64,000 nucleotides of DNA from Cryobacterium roopkundense. GTDB lineage: Bacteria; Actinomycetota; Actinomycetes; Actinomycetales; Microbacteriaceae. The translations under genes were made by a program, and so were the position numbers. The stretch is taken from positions 620,001-684,000 of the forward strand of contig NZ_JACHBQ010000001.1 of the NCBI RefSeq assembly GCF_014200405.1, in the 5' to 3' direction. Positions 8,884 to 18,035 of this stretch are shown in pieces. Below the pieces are notes generated by a model that searched no databases, was not told where the DNA came from, and was given only the letters and a program-made list of their open reading frames with translations. The number at the start of each line of letters is the position of its first letter. Positions within the stretch are counted from its first letter, which is position 1.

Positions 8884-9921
8884 ATGGCATCCCACTCAGC
8901 ACCCATCCGCACGGCCGTGATCGGGTTCGGGCTCTCCGGCCGCACCTTCCACAGCCCGTTCATCGCGGCGAACCCAGAATTCTCGCTCGATGTGATCGTC
9001 ACCGGTAACCGCGCGAGGCGAGCGGATGCGGCCAGGCTCTACCCTAAGGCCCGGATCGTGGCCACGACGGCCGAGTTGTTCGAGCATGCGGCCGAACTCG
9101 ATCTCGTGGTGATCGGTTCACCGCCGGCCACCCACGCCGACCTCGCCGACCAGGCCTTGGATGCCGGGCTCGCGGTCGTGGTCGACAAGCCCTTCGCAGT
9201 CACCAGCGACGAGGGGCGCGCCCTCGTGGAGAAGGCCGACCGGCTCGGCGCCACCCTCACCGTGTTCCACAACCGTCGCTGGGACGGTGACTTTCTCACT
9301 CTGCAGGCGCTCGTCGAGGCCGGCAGTCTCGGCGAGGTGCGGCGCTTTGAGTCGAGGTTCGAGTTCTGGAAGCCCGTACCACGCCCCTCGTGGAAGCTCG
9401 AGGCCACTCCCGACGACGGCGGGGGACTGCTTTACGACCTTGGCCCGCACCTGATCGACCAGGCGCTGGTGCTCTTCGGCTCGGTCGCCGACGTGTACGC
9501 TGAGGTCCTCACCCGCCGGGAGGGTGCCCTCGCCGATGACGACGTTTTCGTGGCGCTCACCCACGAATCCGGCACCACATCGCACCTGTGGTTGAACGGG
9601 CTCGCCGCCCAGCGTGCCCCGCGCTTTCACGTGCTCGGGTCGGAATCGGCCTACACGGTCTGGGGGCTCGACGGCCAGGAGGCCGCACTCAAGCAGGGCG
9701 CCGAACCCACGGATGCCGACTTCGGCGTGGCTGACGAGGCGGACTGGGGCCTTGTCGGCATCGACGGTGACCTCACGTCGTATCCCACAGAGCGCGGACG
9801 TTACGACCTGTTCTACGCCGACCTCGCGGACGCCATCCTGCGCGACGGCCCGGTTCCCGTCGACCCCCGAGACGCCCTGCGCGTGATCGAGATCATCGAG
9901 CGCATCCACGCCGCGCGGTAA
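8884..9921 (+). CDS. Gfo/Idh/MocA-family oxidoreductase
   Basis: 345 aa, standard length. The N-terminal Rossmann fold has AVIGFGLSGRTFHSPF at residues about 10-25 and the motif VVDKPFAVT near residue 100, which carries the conserved Lys. The C-terminal alpha/beta domain contains the conserved GGGLLYDLGPHLIDQAL, with the His that contacts substrate. It is an NAD(P)-dependent sugar or inositol-type dehydrogenase, cytoplasmic. Placement after the galactosidases suggests a galactose- or sugar-derived substrate, but family members are too varied to name it. Confidence 0.88.
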   Translation: MASHSAPIRTAVIGFGLSGRTFHSPFIAANPEFSLDVIVTGNRARRADAARLYPKARIVATTAELFEHAAELDLVVIGSPPATHADLADQALDAGLAVVVDKPFAVTSDEGRALVEKADRLGATLTVFHNRRWDGDFLTLQALVEAGSLGEVRRFESRFEFWKPVPRPSWKLEATPDDGGGLLYDLGPHLIDQALVLFGSVADVYAEVLTRREGALADDDVFVALTHESGTTSHLWLNGLAAQRAPRFHVLGSESAYTVWGLDGQEAALKQGAEPTDADFGVADEADWGLVGIDGDLTSYPTERGRYDLFYADLADAILRDGPVPVDPRDALRVIEIIERIHAAR

Positions 9922-9928
9922 GAGCGCA

Positions 9929-10014
9929 TAACTCCTGCAAATCGGCACGGCCGAAACTGACTTCGGCGTGATTCCGCGGCCGAGGTCTGGCCGGCCCAGA
10001 ATCTGCAGGAGTTA
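9929..10014. repeat. 86-bp intergenic palindromic element
   Basis: Perfect 11-bp arms TAACTCCTGCA (9929-9939) and TGCAGGAGTTA (10004-10014) with a GC-rich interior. It lies in the gap between convergent genes. The left side shares CAAATCGGCA with the start of the 31763 element, which also has short arms and about the same length, so the two look like copies of one dispersed hairpin family. Confidence 0.6.
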
Positions 10015-10026
10015 CGTCAGGGGACC

Positions 10027-10524
10027 CTAGCGGGTGGTGGTCCAGTCGAGGTTGATGATCTGCTGCAGGTAGATTCGCTCACCGAGGCCCGGCACTGACG
10101 GGTTCATCGTGAGCATCATCTGCACCGGGATATTGAACCGCTGGGCGATGTCGAAAAAGGCGTCACCTTCGACGACGGTATACGTCACGAGCGCGCCGGC
10201 GGCGTTCGCGACGGCGGGGCCGCGGGCACCCGGCGCGGAGCCGAGGTCAACGGCCGGTCCCTGCGGCAGGGGCACCGGTTCGGCGTTCGGCACGAGGTCG
10301 GGTACCTCGGGGTTGGGGATGAGGGCAGGCTCCTCGGTGATCACTGGCTCGGGAGTTGGCGTGGGTGTCGGCGTCGGGGACGGCGAGGGAGTGGCCGTCG
10401 GCGTGAAAGTGACCGTTACGGCCGGTGTCGGCGTTCCGGCACAGCCCGCGAGCACGACGAGCAGCACCATCGCGGCAGACGTGACGCCGGCCCGATGTGC
10501 CCAGCGGTGTGACAGTGTGCGCAA
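10027..10524 (-). CDS. LysM-domain lipoprotein
   Basis: 165 aa. A signal peptide ends in lipobox LAGC (Cys about residue 28), followed by a Thr/Pro-rich linker (TPSPSPTPTPTPTPEP) that likely spans the wall. The C-terminal LysM repeat starts near residue 113 (YTVVEGDAFFDIAQRFNI...MLTMNP). LysM binds peptidoglycan, so the protein is predicted to be membrane-tethered and wall-binding. No enzymatic domain is present. It is a single gene, convergent with the dehydrogenase. Confidence 0.85.
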   Translation of the reverse strand: MRTLSHRWAHRAGVTSAAMVLLVVLAGCAGTPTPAVTVTFTPTATPSPSPTPTPTPTPEPVITEEPALIPNPEVPDLVPNAEPVPLPQGPAVDLGSAPGARGPAVANAAGALVTYTVVEGDAFFDIAQRFNIPVQMMLTMNPSVPGLGERIYLQQIINLDWTTTR

Positions 10525-10635
10525 AATAGTGACCCCCCAATTACCGTCTCGAGAATCGCCGTGCGCGACAAACGTGACGTGTTCCCACCCTAGAGGGTGC
10601 TGTTCTCCCGCGAATGACCCCTGTTCGGGGGTAGT

Positions 10636-12012
10636 TCAGCATTCGATCACGTTGACCGCGAGGCCGCCCTCGCTGGTCTCCTTGTACTTGGTCATCATAT
10701 CGAGCCCGGTCTGGCGCATCGTCTCGATCACGGTGTCGAGCGACACGAGGTGCGTCCCGTCGCCGTGCAGCGCCAGCCGTGCGGCCGAGACGGCCGTCGA
10801 CGAGGCGATGGCGTTACGTTCAATGCACGGCACCTGCACGAGGCCGCCGACGGGGTCGCACGTGAGCCCGAGATGGTGTTCCATCGCGATCTCGGCCGCG
10901 TTCTCCACCTGGCGGGGCGTTCCGCCGAGCACGGCGCAGAGCGCCCCAGCGGCCATGGCGCACGCCGAGCCGACCTCGGCCTGGCAGCCGCCCTCTGCTC
11001 CCGAGATCGAGGCATTGGCCTTCACGAGGGAGCCGATGGCCACAGCAGTCAGCAGGTATCGACGGATGCCCGCTGCATCCGCACCCGGCACGAAACGCAG
11101 GTAGTAGTGTCCGACGGCGGGGATGATGCCGGCTGCGCCATTCGTGGGGGCCGTCACAACCCGGCCACCCGAGGCATTCTCCTCGTTCACGGCGAGGGCG
11201 AACGCGTGCAGCCACTCGGTCGAGGTATCGCGGTCTCGCTGCGACTGGCCGTCATATTCCTCCAGGCGCATACGAACGGACGCCGCGCGGCGCTTGACCT
11301 TGAGACCGCCCGGCAGAGTTCCGGTGGCCTGCAAACCTGCCTCGACGCACACGTGCATTGCGTCCCAAATGGCGTCGAGCCCGGCGTTGAGCGCTTCCTC
11401 GCCGTGGATGGCTTCCTCGTTGCGTCGGGCCACCTCGCAGATGCCGATGCCGTGCTCGTCGCACCGGGCGAGCAGCTCCGCGCTCGACACGTAGGGGAAC
11501 GGCTGGGCGGCGGCCGGGCGGGTCGCCACCTGGTCGTCGTCCTGGCGAATGAACCCGCCACCGATCGAGTAGAAGGTGTGCTCGAACACGGGAGCGGCAT
11601 CCGCTTCACCCCAGGCCGAGATCGTGAGCGCGTTCGGGTGGCCGGGGAGGCGGGTGCGTGGTTCGAACCTGACGTCTGCGCGGCTGATCGGAATGGTGTG
11701 CCCGCCGAGGAGGGTGAGAGTCGCGCCCTCCTCGAGCCCGGCCCAGGCGTTGCGCACATCGTCGGGGTCGCAGGCCTCTGGCCTGAAACCGGCCAGACCC
11801 GCGAGCACGGCGTCGGGAGTGCCGTGGCCGAGGCCGGTGGAACCGAGGGACCCGAACAGGGAGCAGCGGATGCGCGTCACCTCAGGTAACCGGCCCGAAT
11901 CGCGGAGGCGTTCGGCGAAGACGAGGGCGGCCCGCATGGGTCCGACCGTATGGGAGCTGGATGGACCGATCCCAATGGAGAAGAGGTCGAGAGCCGAGAC
12001 GTACGCTGTCAC
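10636..12012 (-). CDS. sdaA: L-serine ammonia-lyase, iron-sulfur type, single chain
   Basis: 458 aa, the one-polypeptide form in which beta and alpha domains are joined. It deaminates L-serine to pyruvate in the cytoplasm. It starts with the family signature SALDLFSIGIGPSSSHTVGP. The alpha part has Cys residues for the 4Fe-4S cluster (EGGCQAEVGSACAMA and LTCDPVGG) and the AVNVIEC C-terminal tail, whose final Cys can occupy the active site in known members. It stands alone on this strand, 107 bp upstream of the WxL gene end and probably independently regulated. Confidence 0.95.
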   Translation of the reverse strand: MTAYVSALDLFSIGIGPSSSHTVGPMRAALVFAERLRDSGRLPEVTRIRCSLFGSLGSTGLGHGTPDAVLAGLAGFRPEACDPDDVRNAWAGLEEGATLTLLGGHTIPISRADVRFEPRTRLPGHPNALTISAWGEADAAPVFEHTFYSIGGGFIRQDDDQVATRPAAAQPFPYVSSAELLARCDEHGIGICEVARRNEEAIHGEEALNAGLDAIWDAMHVCVEAGLQATGTLPGGLKVKRRAASVRMRLEEYDGQSQRDRDTSTEWLHAFALAVNEENASGGRVVTAPTNGAAGIIPAVGHYYLRFVPGADAAGIRRYLLTAVAIGSLVKANASISGAEGGCQAEVGSACAMAAGALCAVLGGTPRQVENAAEIAMEHHLGLTCDPVGGLVQVPCIERNAIASSTAVSAARLALHGDGTHLVSLDTVIETMRQTGLDMMTKYKETSEGGLAVNVIEC

Positions 12013-12066
12013 CCCTCCATGTTACGGGGAAAGACGGGCCGGCTTGACAGGTGCCCACATGACTCA

Positions 12067-12095
12067 AGCCCCCCGCGACGAATCAGCGGGGGGCT
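12067..12095 (-). terminator. Hairpin after the small WxL gene
   Basis: Stem AGCCCCCCGC (12067-12076) with GCGGGGGGCT (12086-12095) and a 9-base loop, 24 bp beyond the WxL stop on the minus strand. Only a short T-poor tail follows, but the stem is very GC-rich and well placed to end the WxL transcript before sdaA. Confidence 0.65.
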
Positions 12096-12118
12096 CGAGA
12101 GCGCGAGGGACTGCTTGA

Positions 12119-12706
12119 TTACGCGATGGTGAAGGTGATCGTGGACACGTAGGGGTTGACGTCGCTTGATCCGACCGTTCCGGAAAAGTTGGAGCGGAAG
12201 GCGTTCGCCGGCACCTCGAGGCTGTACTCGGGGGACAGAGTGTAGCTGCCCTTGCCGAGACTCGGAGAGGTGACGAGCGCCTGGGCACTCGTGCTCATGG
12301 TGACGGCGGAAGTGGAGGGGGCGGCGTCTGAGCCGCTGCCGGCGGTGACCGTGCCGGGAGTGATCACGAGGTTGCCGATGGGCAGGGTGCGCACCGTGGT
12401 GTCCGCGGTGCCGGCGGCGCTCGTGAAGTTCGTCGCGCTGGCGGAGAGGCTCCAGGCGGCGTTCGTGCCGCGGGCGTTCGTGACCGTCCAGCCGGTGGCC
12501 GTGCCGGTGGAGTACTGGCTGGTGGAGCCGTTGAGCGTGACACCGGTCATGGTGTCGGGGGCCGTAGCGAAGGCGGTGAGGAATCCGGCGGAAACCGTGG
12601 AGTTGATGTCGTCGGTGTTGGGCGTGGCCTGCGCGGGGGAGAGGGCGACGCTGAGCAGAATGCCGGTCGCTGCAATGATGCCGGCGGTCTTGATGAAAGC
12701 GTGCAT
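12119..12706 (-). CDS. Secreted WxL-like cell-wall-binding domain protein
   Basis: 195 aa. The signal peptide ends near AQA at residue 27. The rest is a single WxL-like domain. It shows the pair W-T-V and W-S-L (GWTVTNARGTNAAWSL), the LPIGNLVITPGTV block and the tail VPANAFRSNFSG...TITFTIA. In Firmicute WxL proteins this domain binds peptidoglycan non-covalently and partners with DUF916 proteins. Here the distal motif is F-T-I instead of W-x-L. Shine-Dalgarno AGAGGA sits 7 bases before ATG. It was adjacent to the triple ice-binding gene before the IS insertion, and the same C-terminal domain is found at 14518, 18036 and 19340. Confidence 0.82.
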   Translation of the reverse strand: MHAFIKTAGIIAATGILLSVALSPAQATPNTDDINSTVSAGFLTAFATAPDTMTGVTLNGSTSQYSTGTATGWTVTNARGTNAAWSLSASATNFTSAAGTADTTVRTLPIGNLVITPGTVTAGSGSDAAPSTSAVTMSTSAQALVTSPSLGKGSYTLSPEYSLEVPANAFRSNFSGTVGSSDVNPYVSTITFTIA

Positions 12707-12812
12707 TGTGATGTCCTCTTGCTTGGGTGCCGAAGCGGGCTGGTTGGCCCGGTTGGGCTGCCTGGTGGCGATAAATCAATAGTCACAGCCCTATCTCAAG
12801 GGCACCCGCTTG

Positions 12813-12850
12813 CTGGCGCAGGGTTCGATCAGGGTTTACGCAAGACTGTG
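12813..12850 (-). promoter_or_regulatory. Conserved 38-bp intergenic motif, copy 1
   Basis: Starts CTGGCGCAGGGTT and matches 33 of 38 bases with the copy at 19284-19321. It contains two CAGGGTT units at 12819 and 12830, 11 bp apart (one helical turn), and a third at 12851. It lies about 110-145 bp upstream of the small WxL gene, as copy 2 lies upstream of the ice-binding WxL gene. It could be an operator for a shared regulator, or a relic of duplication of a WxL gene with its spacer. Confidence 0.55.
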
Positions 12851-12860
12851 CAGGGTTTAG

Positions 12861-14516
12861 CCTGAATCCACCGGTTGGCCTCTGATGAATTCTTGATTTG
12901 GGCGCGATCCTTTTTCGGGGTTTTGGGCTCGGTCGAGCTGTGGGCCTTGATGCCTGGGTGTTCCACTGGGGTTCCTGGTTGCGCCCGGTCGGGCTCGATG
13001 GTTAGGTGGCGGCGCGGCCGGGCGGGTTGCAAACGCTGGTGAACAGCGCCGACCAGCCTTCTTCCCAGGGCCAGCTTTCGGGCAGGTGCAATGTGACGCG
13101 TCGTGCCGACGTGGATACTCTGGCGGCGACGTTGATGAGTTTGCGGCGAACGGTCGCGGTGACGGCTTTTCCGAGGGCGGGATTGGCGAGGGTGCCGGCG
13201 GCGCGGGTGAGATTGAACGTGATGCAGGCCAGCACCAGCCAGGCGGCGTTGGCCGTGAATACGCCGGACGGGAAGTGCGCCATCGCCGACGCTTTCATGT
13301 CGGCGTTCAAATTTTCGATGATCGCATGGTGGCGGTGGGTTTTGTCGGCGTCAACGGTGTTCAGGGTGCTGGTGGTGAAGAACGCGTGAAAGCGGAACAG
13401 GTCGAAAAGGGTGCCTTGCCCGGCGGCGACGGTCTTGTTCAGTTCCGGGATGCGGCGCACGACGAGGCGTCCAGGGATTTGTTCGCTCTTCTTCTTGGAG
13501 CCGAACGCGGTGAAGGGGATTTCGGCGACTTCCGCGTCGGAGATCCACCGCCCGGTGGCGTCGTCGAAGATCGCATTGGTGTATTTGATCGGGGTCCACG
13601 CGGTATCGGGGATGGTGCTGATACCCGCTTTCACCAATGAATTCAGGCGTGCCGTGATCGAAACCATCGCCCCGGCACGGAGGGCAGCTTGGATGACGGC
13701 GCTGACGTAGTAGGCGCTGTCGGCTCGGAGGAGAAGCATTCCTTTTGCGGTTGGGCTGCGCAGTCGTTTCACGGTCGCGAGGGTGTCGGAGACGAATTTC
13801 TTTGCGCCGCGGGCGGAGTTGGTGGGGCCTTTGCGTAGCCGGGAGCTGACGATGATCGGAGCGGCCGATCCGGTGCTGACGATGGCGAGCAGGGCGTTGA
13901 GGCCGCGAACACCGGAGTAGCCAAACCCGGCGCCTTGCTTCTTATATCCGTGCACTTCCCTGATGGTGTCGTCAATATCGACCAGGGCGAGGTCGTCGAT
14001 ACCGGTCACGATCGGCGTGACGGCGCCGAGGTTCTGCAGCCACCGGGACGCGGCGGCGTCGAGCTGGCGGACATGGCCAAAAGCGAACGCGCGCAGGAAC
14101 GATCCCAGGGTCGAGGGCGCATAGGTTCCGGTGAACAATTTCCGGAGAGCGCCGTGCCGGAGCACGGCCATATCGTCGATGGAGTCGGCGCCGGTGAGCA
14201 TTCCTGCGACCAGTGCCAGCGCTTTCAGGCCGGCATTCGCGCCGAAGTAACCGGGCAGTTTCACCCACTCATCGACCAGCGCGCCGAGGCCTGTTTTCTC
14301 GGCCAGAGCCATCGTGGGCACCAGTCCGGCCGACGACACGAGATTGGGGTCGTCGAAGGATGCAGAAAAGGACCGGTGAGTGTGAGAAAGTTGCATCTAC
14401 GAGATGCCTCCTTGATCGTTGAATAGTTTGTCTAAGTAACAACTATTTTAGCTGATCAGAGGGGTATTCTCGGTTTAACGCGCCGTCAGAATCTGAGGTC
14501 GACCGGTGGATTCAGG
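12861..14516 (-). mobile_element. IS1380-family insertion sequence, complete
   Basis: 1656 bp. The terminal inverted repeats are 26 bp with 23 matches: left 12861-12886 begins CCTGAATCCACCGGTTGG, right 14491-14516 reads as the complement of CCTGAATCCACCGGTCGA. A direct repeat TTTAG flanks both ends (12856-12860 and 14517-14521), the target duplication. One transposase gene fills it. The right end also holds AATAGTT/AACTATT (14422-14447), possibly part of the transposase control region. Intact ends and reading frame suggest a recent insertion. Confidence 0.93.
13002..14396 (-). CDS. IS1380-family transposase
   Basis: 464 aa, full length. It is a DDE transposase of the IS4/IS1380 group. Visible family features are ADSAYYVSAVIQAALRAGA in the middle (catalytic Asp region) and HHAIIENLNADMKASAM near residue 375 (the E of the DDE set, with the IEN...DMK signature), followed by the conserved C-terminal tail ESWPWEEGWSALF. 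It has AAGGAGG about 12 bases upstream of ATG. No frameshift or premature stop, so it is probably active. Confidence 0.95.
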   Translation of the reverse strand: MQLSHTHRSFSASFDDPNLVSSAGLVPTMALAEKTGLGALVDEWVKLPGYFGANAGLKALALVAGMLTGADSIDDMAVLRHGALRKLFTGTYAPSTLGSFLRAFAFGHVRQLDAAASRWLQNLGAVTPIVTGIDDLALVDIDDTIREVHGYKKQGAGFGYSGVRGLNALLAIVSTGSAAPIIVSSRLRKGPTNSARGAKKFVSDTLATVKRLRSPTAKGMLLLRADSAYYVSAVIQAALRAGAMVSITARLNSLVKAGISTIPDTAWTPIKYTNAIFDDATGRWISDAEVAEIPFTAFGSKKKSEQIPGRLVVRRIPELNKTVAAGQGTLFDLFRFHAFFTTSTLNTVDADKTHRHHAIIENLNADMKASAMAHFPSGVFTANAAWLVLACITFNLTRAAGTLANPALGKAVTATVRRKLINVAARVSTSARRVTLHLPESWPWEEGWSALFTSVCNPPGRAAT

Positions 14517-14517
14517 T

Positions 14518-16923
14518 TTAGGAGATCGTGAAGGTCAGCACAGACACAAAGGGGTTGAGCGCGGAGTCGTCGACGACGCCGGAGAAGTTGGATCTGTAGG
14601 CGTTCGGCGGAATCGCCAGGCTGAAGGAAGGCGTGAGGAGGTAGATTCCGCGGTGCGACCCCAAGGCGGTGATGAGCGCTTGCGGCGAATTGGACAGGGC
14701 AAGCGTCGGGGCCGAAATGCCGCCGACAGGGTCGGATCCCGAGCCAGCTGAGATCGTGCCCGGCGTGATTGACAGGCTGCCCACGCTCAGGGTGCGCGGC
14801 ACCAGCTCCACAGTTCCCGCGGCGCTCGTGGGGGTTGTCGCCTCCACCGAGACTGTCCACGAGGCACCCGAGCCACGGGCATCCGTAATCGTCCACTCGG
14901 TAGAGTAGCCCGTGGAGTACTGGGTTGACAGGCCGTCTAGTGTCACGGGCGACAGGGTGGCACCCGCCGTCACCACCTCAAGGGGGCCGGGGACCGGATC
15001 TGGATCGGTCGAGGTGGCAGAATCCAGCGCGATGGCACCGTTGAGGGTGAGCGCTCGACCGGTGAAAGCGCACCCCGCGCCGATTGAGATGGCGGCGAAA
15101 CCGAGTACTGTTCCGCGAAAAACGGATGCCGCCCCTAGTGAGACCGCGCCCGTCACCTGCCAGAACACCCGGGAGGCTTGCGCCCCGTTCACGAGGGTGA
15201 TGCTGCTGCTGGCGGCCGTATTGAAAGCGGCATTCACCTGGAAGATGAAGACGGCATTCGGGTTGCCTTGGCCGTCGAGGGTCAGCCCGGCGCTCACCGA
15301 TACCGCCGCCGCGGAACGGTACACCCCGGCCGTGAGGGTTTGGCCGGCCAGATCACCGGCGATGGCCCCGGAGGGCGAGCGCGCGAGGGCGTCGCTGTAC
15401 GCTACCTGAAGGGCAGACTGAGCCTGTGCAGCGGCGGTGTCCCCGGCATGCGTCTGGCCCGTGATGACTCCGGGAGGAAACCCCGTGATGGCCACGCCTG
15501 GGCTCGTGCCCACATCGCCGTTCACCGTGGAGGTGCTCGTATTCGCCACCGAGGTCGACGCGAGCAGGGTATAACTACGGGCCGCTCCGAGGGCTATCGT
15601 CGCCTCGGTGGTCAGAGTCGTCGCGTTGAGTGAAATCGCCCCGGCCGTGGAAAGCGCCCGCCCGATGAAGCCGCTACTGTTTCCCACAGTGATGTCGCCT
15701 TGGCTGAGCATGGTGCCTGTGAACGCCGAGGCCGCGCCGAGCGACACCGAACCGGCCACGCGCCAGAAGACGCGTGACACCTGGGCGCCGTTGATGACCC
15801 GCACAGTGCTTCCTGCCGCCGTCGTGAGCGTTGAATCCAGCTGCAGAATAAAAACGGCGTTCGCGTTGCCCTCGCCGTCGAGGAGCAGATCGCCCGTAAG
15901 AGAGAGCGCCGTGGTCGACGCGTAGACCCCGGCAGTGAGGGTGCGTCCGCCAAGATCTCCTGACAGGGTCGCCGTGGGAGTGCGGGCGCCGGCATCCGCG
16001 TACGCCGTGGTCAGATCGGCCTGCGCTTGTGCGGACTGGCTGTCATTGACATGGGTGCTGCCGCTGGTGATTCCCGGAGGGAAACCGGTGAGCACCGTGC
16101 CGGGGCTCACTCCCACGTTTCCGGTGAGCGTTGTGGCGCCGGAATTAGAAACGGATGTGCCGGCGAGTGCCGAGTAGGTCCCCGCCGTTCCGAGCTTGAC
16201 AGCCGGTTCAGGCAGAATGACGCTCGTGTCCAGGGCGAGCGCCGCGGTGAGGGAGAGCGCCCGTCCGACCACGGTGCAGCCGGCGCCGATCGAAATCGCG
16301 GCGAGACTCATGAGCGTGCCGGCGAAGCTCGCCGATGCGCCCAGGGTGGCCGCGCCGACCACCTGCCAAAACACCCTGGAGGACTGTGCCCCGTTCATCA
16401 ACACGATGCTGGAGGCGGCGGCCATCCCGAAGGCCGCGTCGATCTGGAAGATGAAGACCGCGTAGGGATCGCCCTGGGCATCGAGGGTGAGGGACGAGCT
16501 GATCGAGACGGCGGCTGCCGAGTGGTAAACCCCCGGTGTGAGGATGCTCCCGCCGAGGTCTCCGGCGATTGTGCTCGTGGGCACCTGCGCGGCCGTGGCG
16601 GTATAGGCGAGCAACGCGTCCGCCTGGGCCTGGGCGGCCGCAGAATCGCCGGGGTGCACGTCGCCGGTGACGATCCCGGGAGGGAACCCTGTCACGGCGA
16701 GCCCCGGATACGCCCCGATATCACCGCTCACTGTGGAGACCCCGGTGTTGGCCACACTCGTTCCGCCGAGGAGGGAGTACGTCGCCGCCGTGCCTAGATC
16801 CACTACGCTGCCCACCGCACGGGCAGGCGAAGTCCCTGTCGTGCCCTGGAGCAACAGGATGACAATGAGCGCGAGAATCGGGATGCCGGGCCGCCGCCCG
16901 GCGTAGGGGCCGGGAGTGTACAT
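14518..16923 (-). CDS. Triple ice-binding (DUF3494) protein with C-terminal WxL-like domain
   Basis: 801 aa. Signal peptide to about residue 36 (ARA). Three tandem ice-binding modules of about 200 residues follow: 37-241, 242-441 and 442-651. Each repeats GDIGAYPG-type, TGFPPG, AGDLGG, TPGVY, NAVFIFQ and NGAQxSRVFWQV blocks and ends with GRALSL. The last 150 residues are a WxL-like domain (W-T-I, W-T-V, PPNAYRSNFSG, LTFTIS). Ice-binding beta-solenoids act outside the cell; the WxL domain should hold this one on the wall. Its ATG overlaps the stop of the DUF916 gene (TGATG), so the two are coupled. The stop codon lies in the IS target duplication and is preserved. Confidence 0.92.
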   Translation of the reverse strand: MYTPGPYAGRRPGIPILALIVILLLQGTTGTSPARAVGSVVDLGTAATYSLLGGTSVANTGVSTVSGDIGAYPGLAVTGFPPGIVTGDVHPGDSAAAQAQADALLAYTATAAQVPTSTIAGDLGGSILTPGVYHSAAAVSISSSLTLDAQGDPYAVFIFQIDAAFGMAAASSIVLMNGAQSSRVFWQVVGAATLGASASFAGTLMSLAAISIGAGCTVVGRALSLTAALALDTSVILPEPAVKLGTAGTYSALAGTSVSNSGATTLTGNVGVSPGTVLTGFPPGITSGSTHVNDSQSAQAQADLTTAYADAGARTPTATLSGDLGGRTLTAGVYASTTALSLTGDLLLDGEGNANAVFILQLDSTLTTAAGSTVRVINGAQVSRVFWRVAGSVSLGAASAFTGTMLSQGDITVGNSSGFIGRALSTAGAISLNATTLTTEATIALGAARSYTLLASTSVANTSTSTVNGDVGTSPGVAITGFPPGVITGQTHAGDTAAAQAQSALQVAYSDALARSPSGAIAGDLAGQTLTAGVYRSAAAVSVSAGLTLDGQGNPNAVFIFQVNAAFNTAASSSITLVNGAQASRVFWQVTGAVSLGAASVFRGTVLGFAAISIGAGCAFTGRALTLNGAIALDSATSTDPDPVPGPLEVVTAGATLSPVTLDGLSTQYSTGYSTEWTITDARGSGASWTVSVEATTPTSAAGTVELVPRTLSVGSLSITPGTISAGSGSDPVGGISAPTLALSNSPQALITALGSHRGIYLLTPSFSLAIPPNAYRSNFSGVVDDSALNPFVSVLTFTIS

Positions 16924-17963
16924 CAGCTGGGGGGCGCGAGCTCCTCAGCCGGTACGGAAGTGGAGACGGCCACCTGGGCGAAGGCTCTGCGGGCTCGCCG
17001 CACGAACAACAAGGCACGCCAGATGCCGAAGACGAGGGCGGCCAGCGCCAGGACCATCACGAGAATGAACCACCAAGGGGCGTACACGAAACTCGTGCCG
17101 ACGAGTTCGTCGCCGGCTTCGGAGCTGAGCGCGGCCTCGGCGTTTCCGGCCTGCAGGAATGGGGCCGGCGTGAGGGTGGCTTCCAGATCGAGCGTCGCCC
17201 CCGGCAGGATGCTCTCGGGAGTCGCGAAGTCGAGCGTGGCGGTGGCACCAATCCAGCCGCTCACATCGAGTGTGGCCGTGGGATAGAGAATTGTATTGCC
17301 CGTGTTCGTGATGGGTAGCGTGAACGTCACGCTTTCACCGCCGCGCGTCCAGCCGAGATCACCGTGGGTCAAGGTGGACACGGCCGTGCCAGCCACAGTG
17401 AGGTAGATGCGCACGCCCTGGCGCTGAATGACGTCGAGCCGCAGTGCGGCATCGCCGCCCGAGCTGGTGGTTTCCCCCTGTACTGCCGCACTCTCGATGA
17501 TCACGCCTCCGGCATAGTCGCCGGGGGTCGCGTTCTCGGGCACGCTCAGCCGGAACGGAACCGTGAGCTGGGAATTCGCCGGGATGGTGATGGAGTCCGC
17601 ACCCAGGCTGACCCAGGCGCCGACGCCGGTTCGGGTATCGGCCTGCGCCGCGAGCGCGAAAGCGCCCTGCGGCGTGCTCTGGCCATCGACTGCGTAGTTC
17701 AGCAGTGTGACGGGTTCGGCACTGTGGTTGCTCACAATCGCGTTAGCGTCGATTGCCGCCCCCGGAGCCAGGTTGATGTGGAAGAAGTCGGATTCAAGCT
17801 CGGGACGGATGCCGAGTGTGCCGTCATCGACGGCGGCCGCCGGAACGGCGCCAAGGCTGATCAGGAAGGGGGAGAGGGCAAGTACCGCCACGAGCAAGGC
17901 CGCCCTGGGCAGTGCCAGGCGCCGGGAAGCGCGCGGTCCAGTGCGCGAGGAGCTCATGGTCAT
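16923..17963 (-). CDS. DUF916-like WxL-interacting membrane protein
   Basis: 346 aa. A signal peptide ends near AAA at residue 46, followed by LGIRPELESDFFHINLAPGA, the start of the WxL-interacting peptidoglycan-binding domain. Middle landmarks are PFRLSVPENATPGDYAGGVIIES and RQGVRIYLTVAG. A second Ig-like domain (DLGWTRGGESVTFTLPITNTGNTILYP) and one C-terminal membrane helix (WWFILVMVLALAALVFGIW) with a basic cytosolic tail follow. In Firmicutes such proteins hold WxL proteins at the wall. Here it precedes and overlaps the triple ice-binding gene. Start could be at 17963 or 17957. Confidence 0.85.
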   Translation of the reverse strand: MTMSSSRTGPRASRRLALPRAALLVAVLALSPFLISLGAVPAAAVDDGTLGIRPELESDFFHINLAPGAAIDANAIVSNHSAEPVTLLNYAVDGQSTPQGAFALAAQADTRTGVGAWVSLGADSITIPANSQLTVPFRLSVPENATPGDYAGGVIIESAAVQGETTSSGGDAALRLDVIQRQGVRIYLTVAGTAVSTLTHGDLGWTRGGESVTFTLPITNTGNTILYPTATLDVSGWIGATATLDFATPESILPGATLDLEATLTPAPFLQAGNAEAALSSEAGDELVGTSFVYAPWWFILVMVLALAALVFGIWRALLFVRRARRAFAQVAVSTSVPAEELAPPS

Positions 17964-18035
17964 GAGAAAACCCTAACTGAGAAAGTGCGAAATACCCCCT
18001 GAATGGGAGGGTTTGGTGCCGCATCGGAATGGTGA

